From positions 27,826 through 91,825 of the forward strand of contig JBBBWG010001892.1 of the NCBI GenBank assembly GCA_037176905.1: DNA of 64,000 nt. The letters are read 5' to 3'. Source of the DNA: Azolla pinnata (Eukaryota > Streptophyta > Polypodiopsida > Salviniales > Salviniaceae). The first letter of the stretch is position 1. Each line of letters starts with the position of its first letter. This document shows, in pieces, positions 61,839 through 64,000 of the stretch. A program made the position numbers and the translations under genes. The notes beneath the pieces were generated by a model. It made no database searches, was not told the origin of the DNA, and saw only the letters and a list, made by a program, of their open reading frames with translations.

Positions 61839-62130
61839 CGAGGTTTGTAGGCAGCGGGGATGGCGAAGAAGGAGGCGCAAAGAATCTGGAAAGCATTGGA
61901 GTTCGTCGTCGTCGTCGTCGGAGTCGGAGTCGGAATCGGAGTCGGAGTCGGAGTCGGAATCGGAGTCGGAGTCGGAGTCGGAATCGGAATCGGAGGAGGA
62001 GCAGAAGAAGAAGAAGAAGGAGGATAAGAAGCAGAAGCAGCGCGTCCGCCTTCTCGTCTTCCTGTTTCTGCGCTTCGAATGCGAATGGGAAAATGGCGAT
62101 GGCGAAGAAGACGACGAAGAAGACGAAGAC
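61839..62130 (-). promoter_or_regulatory. DUF707 5' leader/promoter with a TCGGAG array
   Basis: On the minus strand a donor CTC/GTAAGT at 61839/61838 would join to the first coding exon. Upstream lies a CTCCGA/CGACGA array (plus-strand TCGTCG then TCGGAG units, about 61903-62000). A minus-strand ATG near 61901 opens a 25-codon upstream frame that closes in the next exon, if the transcript starts that far out. The long Ser-Glu open frame on the plus strand is only a translation of the array. Confidence 0.5.
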
Positions 62131-62196
62131 GAATGGCGTGCTGATGTTTTCAGTTCATTTTGTTTTTTTCTTTGTTTTGTTTGTTTTTCTCGTTTT

Positions 62197-62227
<31 letters not shown>

Positions 62228-62260
62228 TTTTGTCGTCTTCCGTTTTCCTTGTGGAAAAAC
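62131..62260 (+). repeat. T-rich and TC microsatellite
   Basis: A T-rich stretch with a TC dinucleotide run at about 62198-62228. No gene was seen. Confidence 0.8.
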
Positions 62261-62261
62261 G

Positions 62262-62302
62262 GAGCAGAGGTCGCGGGTTCGAGTCCCACCAGGCCCCCAA
62301 AT
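62262..62302 (+). pseudogene. tRNA-like 3' half with perfect B box
   Basis: The sequence GCAGAGGTCGCGGGTTCGAG with its following TCCCACCAGGCCCC has the layout of a tRNA variable loop, T arm and acceptor 3' strand, including GGTTCGAGTCC (62276-62286). There is no matching 5' half: the preceding bases are TC/T-rich. The T stem has one mismatch. It is a tRNA fragment or SINE head remnant. Confidence 0.45.
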
Positions 62303-63001
62303 TGTTCTATTTCATTTCTTCTCTTGTGTTTTGTTCTTGTTTGTTTTTTTCTTTTTGTGGTTTTCTTTTTGTTTGCTTTGTTTTTTGGGCCTTTCTGCTA
62401 ATGTTAGCAAGACAAGTTGTAAGAGGTTGGAGAGAAGGCATTGATTGATTGATTGATATATATATATATCTGCTCTCCTATTAACAGAGGTGCTCGCTGG
62501 GTGGGGTGGATTTTGCGAGGTTTTATTATTATCATCGATCCACGCGGGCACGGATCATCAGATTGTCTCGATTTAGCGGCACTGTTTATCCCAAGTCTGC
62601 TTGAGGATCTGCCGCGTTTTCCTTGAGGCGTCGAGCAATGCTGTACAAGATCAAAAAACAGTCTCGATTAGCAGCAGCAGTATGTACTGCTACCGATCTG
62701 TCGCTTTTCCCCATTATATCCCAGGTGTTGACCTGAACCAGTCCGAGGAGGCCTAGCTTCGCCCTCTTGCAAAGGGACGGTTGCCTCCCAATCTGGCCCC
62801 CATCCCCCCCCCGCATTCAATCGCATTCGCGCTCGGGAACTGCCGAACACGAAAAGAAAAGAAAAGAAAAAAAAGGTTGATCCCAGATATTAACCTCCAG
62901 GATCTGGCTTCCGTGCTTCCGACTCTTTGCTGTTATTCTCTCTTGGAATTTAAGAAGGATGATCCCAGAGCAGACGTCGGAGAAGTTATAGATCGTGTGT
63001 T

Positions 63002-63033
<32 letters not shown>

Positions 63034-64000
63034 CGCCTGCGTTCATCTGCGTCTCATTCTTTTACGTAGCAGAATCTAGGGTAAAACATTTGCATCTCAT
63101 TCTTTTACGCGGTGGAATCTCGGGTAAAATACTACATCTTGACTGGGTTAAAAAAAAGCTATGCAAGAGACAATAATGCATCAGGCCAAGGGCCATTGTC
63201 ACATGAATTGGCTCCCTTTTAGGCCCCAATTCGAAGGGAAGATCAATCTTTTGTTTTTTACAACAAGTCTGGGTTTTCAAGTGGCCATTGGAACCTTCTT
63301 TTACTAACGAGAGCTGGCGATTCTAGCTCCATTAGACCAGACTGACTTGATCGGTAGAAGACCACAGAGTTCTTGCCTTGGCCGAAGGACAACTATTGTG
63401 GATTCTCGAGCATCATACTACAGAACAACGAATTCAGAATGTCAGGATTAAGCGAGGCTTTTACAGAAGCCCGCTATCTCGATCCAGTTGCAAAAGAAAG
63501 AAGAAGAAAAAAGGGGCATCCACAACGGGTGAGACATCAATTCCTCCACAACTAATCGTATTATTTCAATCCAATTATGTGAGCATTGAACCGACCCCTT
63601 CATAAATTTCATTTGTTGATGACACACCACAATGGAAAGGGCAAGACTTGAGGCATGCCATGAATGTACAAATATCCGAAACGTTGAAAATAATATCTGA
63701 ATCGGATTAGCCATCAAGAGCGCATGTAGCAAATGACTGAACCAATTATTTGCGAATTATCGTCATATGAATGAACGAAAGAAAAAAGAAAGATCCAATA
63801 TGATCCAGGAGATAAAACCAACAATAATGTTTGTGTATGTACTCAATTTAAATGATTATTACAAATACAATCATCTAATAATGTTCATATAAGTTAGAGA
63901 GAAAGGAAATGTACCAAATACTTCCTAGACCTTTGCTTTATTTACTGAAATGTCCCCTTCAAATTTTAGATTTACCTGATTACCCCTACCAAAAAAATAC
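62303..64000. other. Right-end intergenic region, no gene supported
   Basis: Contents seen: a TA run at about 62456-62470, C-rich tract near 62805-62813, a CT dinucleotide run at about 63006-63033, and an imperfect tandem pair of about 42 bp at 63049-63130 (both start TCTCATTCTTTTACG). The open frame near 63439-63555 has no family features. Confidence 0.55.

Noticed and set aside
61759-62448. 229-codon plus-strand open frame with long Ser-Glu repeats
   Set aside because: It is a translation of the TCGGAG array in the DUF707 leader followed by T-rich sequence with Phe/Leu runs; no family similarity.

Overview
This is nuclear DNA from a land plant. The genes are split by many short, AT-rich introns (mostly about 70-300 bp, a few over 1 kb), they encode chloroplast or mitochondrial proteins with N-terminal transit peptides, and they include plant families: a plastid NOG1-like GTPase, the fused organellar glycyl-tRNA synthetase, an LPA3-type DUF1995 protein, HIT4, a plant DUF707 protein, pectin methylesterase and a PLS-type PPR protein. 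GC-rich, serine- and repeat-laden coding exons and a repeat-rich PPR gene of the 'MYGKCG' style suggest a seed-free plant (lycophyte or bryophyte), but the species cannot be fixed from the window.

Layout: 1-1231 C-terminal part of an F-box/kelch gene (+), cut by the left edge; 2225-2298 a tRNA gene with UAU anticodon (-); 3063-5432 an intronless PPR gene (-); 5927-10078 a coiled-coil gene (+), divergent from the PPR gene; 11776-15478 HIT4 (-), 14 exons; 17369-23007 the PDE318/NOG1-like plastid GTPase (+), 13 exons; 24847-38401 organellar glycyl-tRNA synthetase EDD1 (+), 36 exons; 40175-43448 a type-I pectin methylesterase (+), two exons, with a 100-N assembly gap in its intron; 44516-51721 LPA3 (-), 13 exons; 53391-54773 a small basic, probably nuclear protein (+), three exons; 56972-61407 a DUF707 type-II membrane protein (-), 15 coding exons. 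The right end, about 62-64 kb, holds simple repeats and a tRNA-like fragment but no gene I can support.

I built the exon models by hand from splice-site consensus, uninterrupted reading phase and remembered family sequence. All multi-exon models close in frame. Several genes serve organelle gene expression or photosystem assembly (PPR, PDE318, EDD1, LPA3), but they are separate transcription units on both strands, so this is a neighbourhood, not an operon.

The most striking observation is that the first exons of two adjacent genes, PDE318 and EDD1, are homologous to each other at DNA and protein level although the mature proteins are unrelated. This looks like duplication or capture of a transit-peptide exon. 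Other points of interest are four GC-AG introns confined to these same two genes, a pectin methylesterase with a 14-unit, sequon-rich pentapeptide insertion, an intronless tRNA with UAU anticodon and G37, and simple-sequence arrays placed at almost every gene start.
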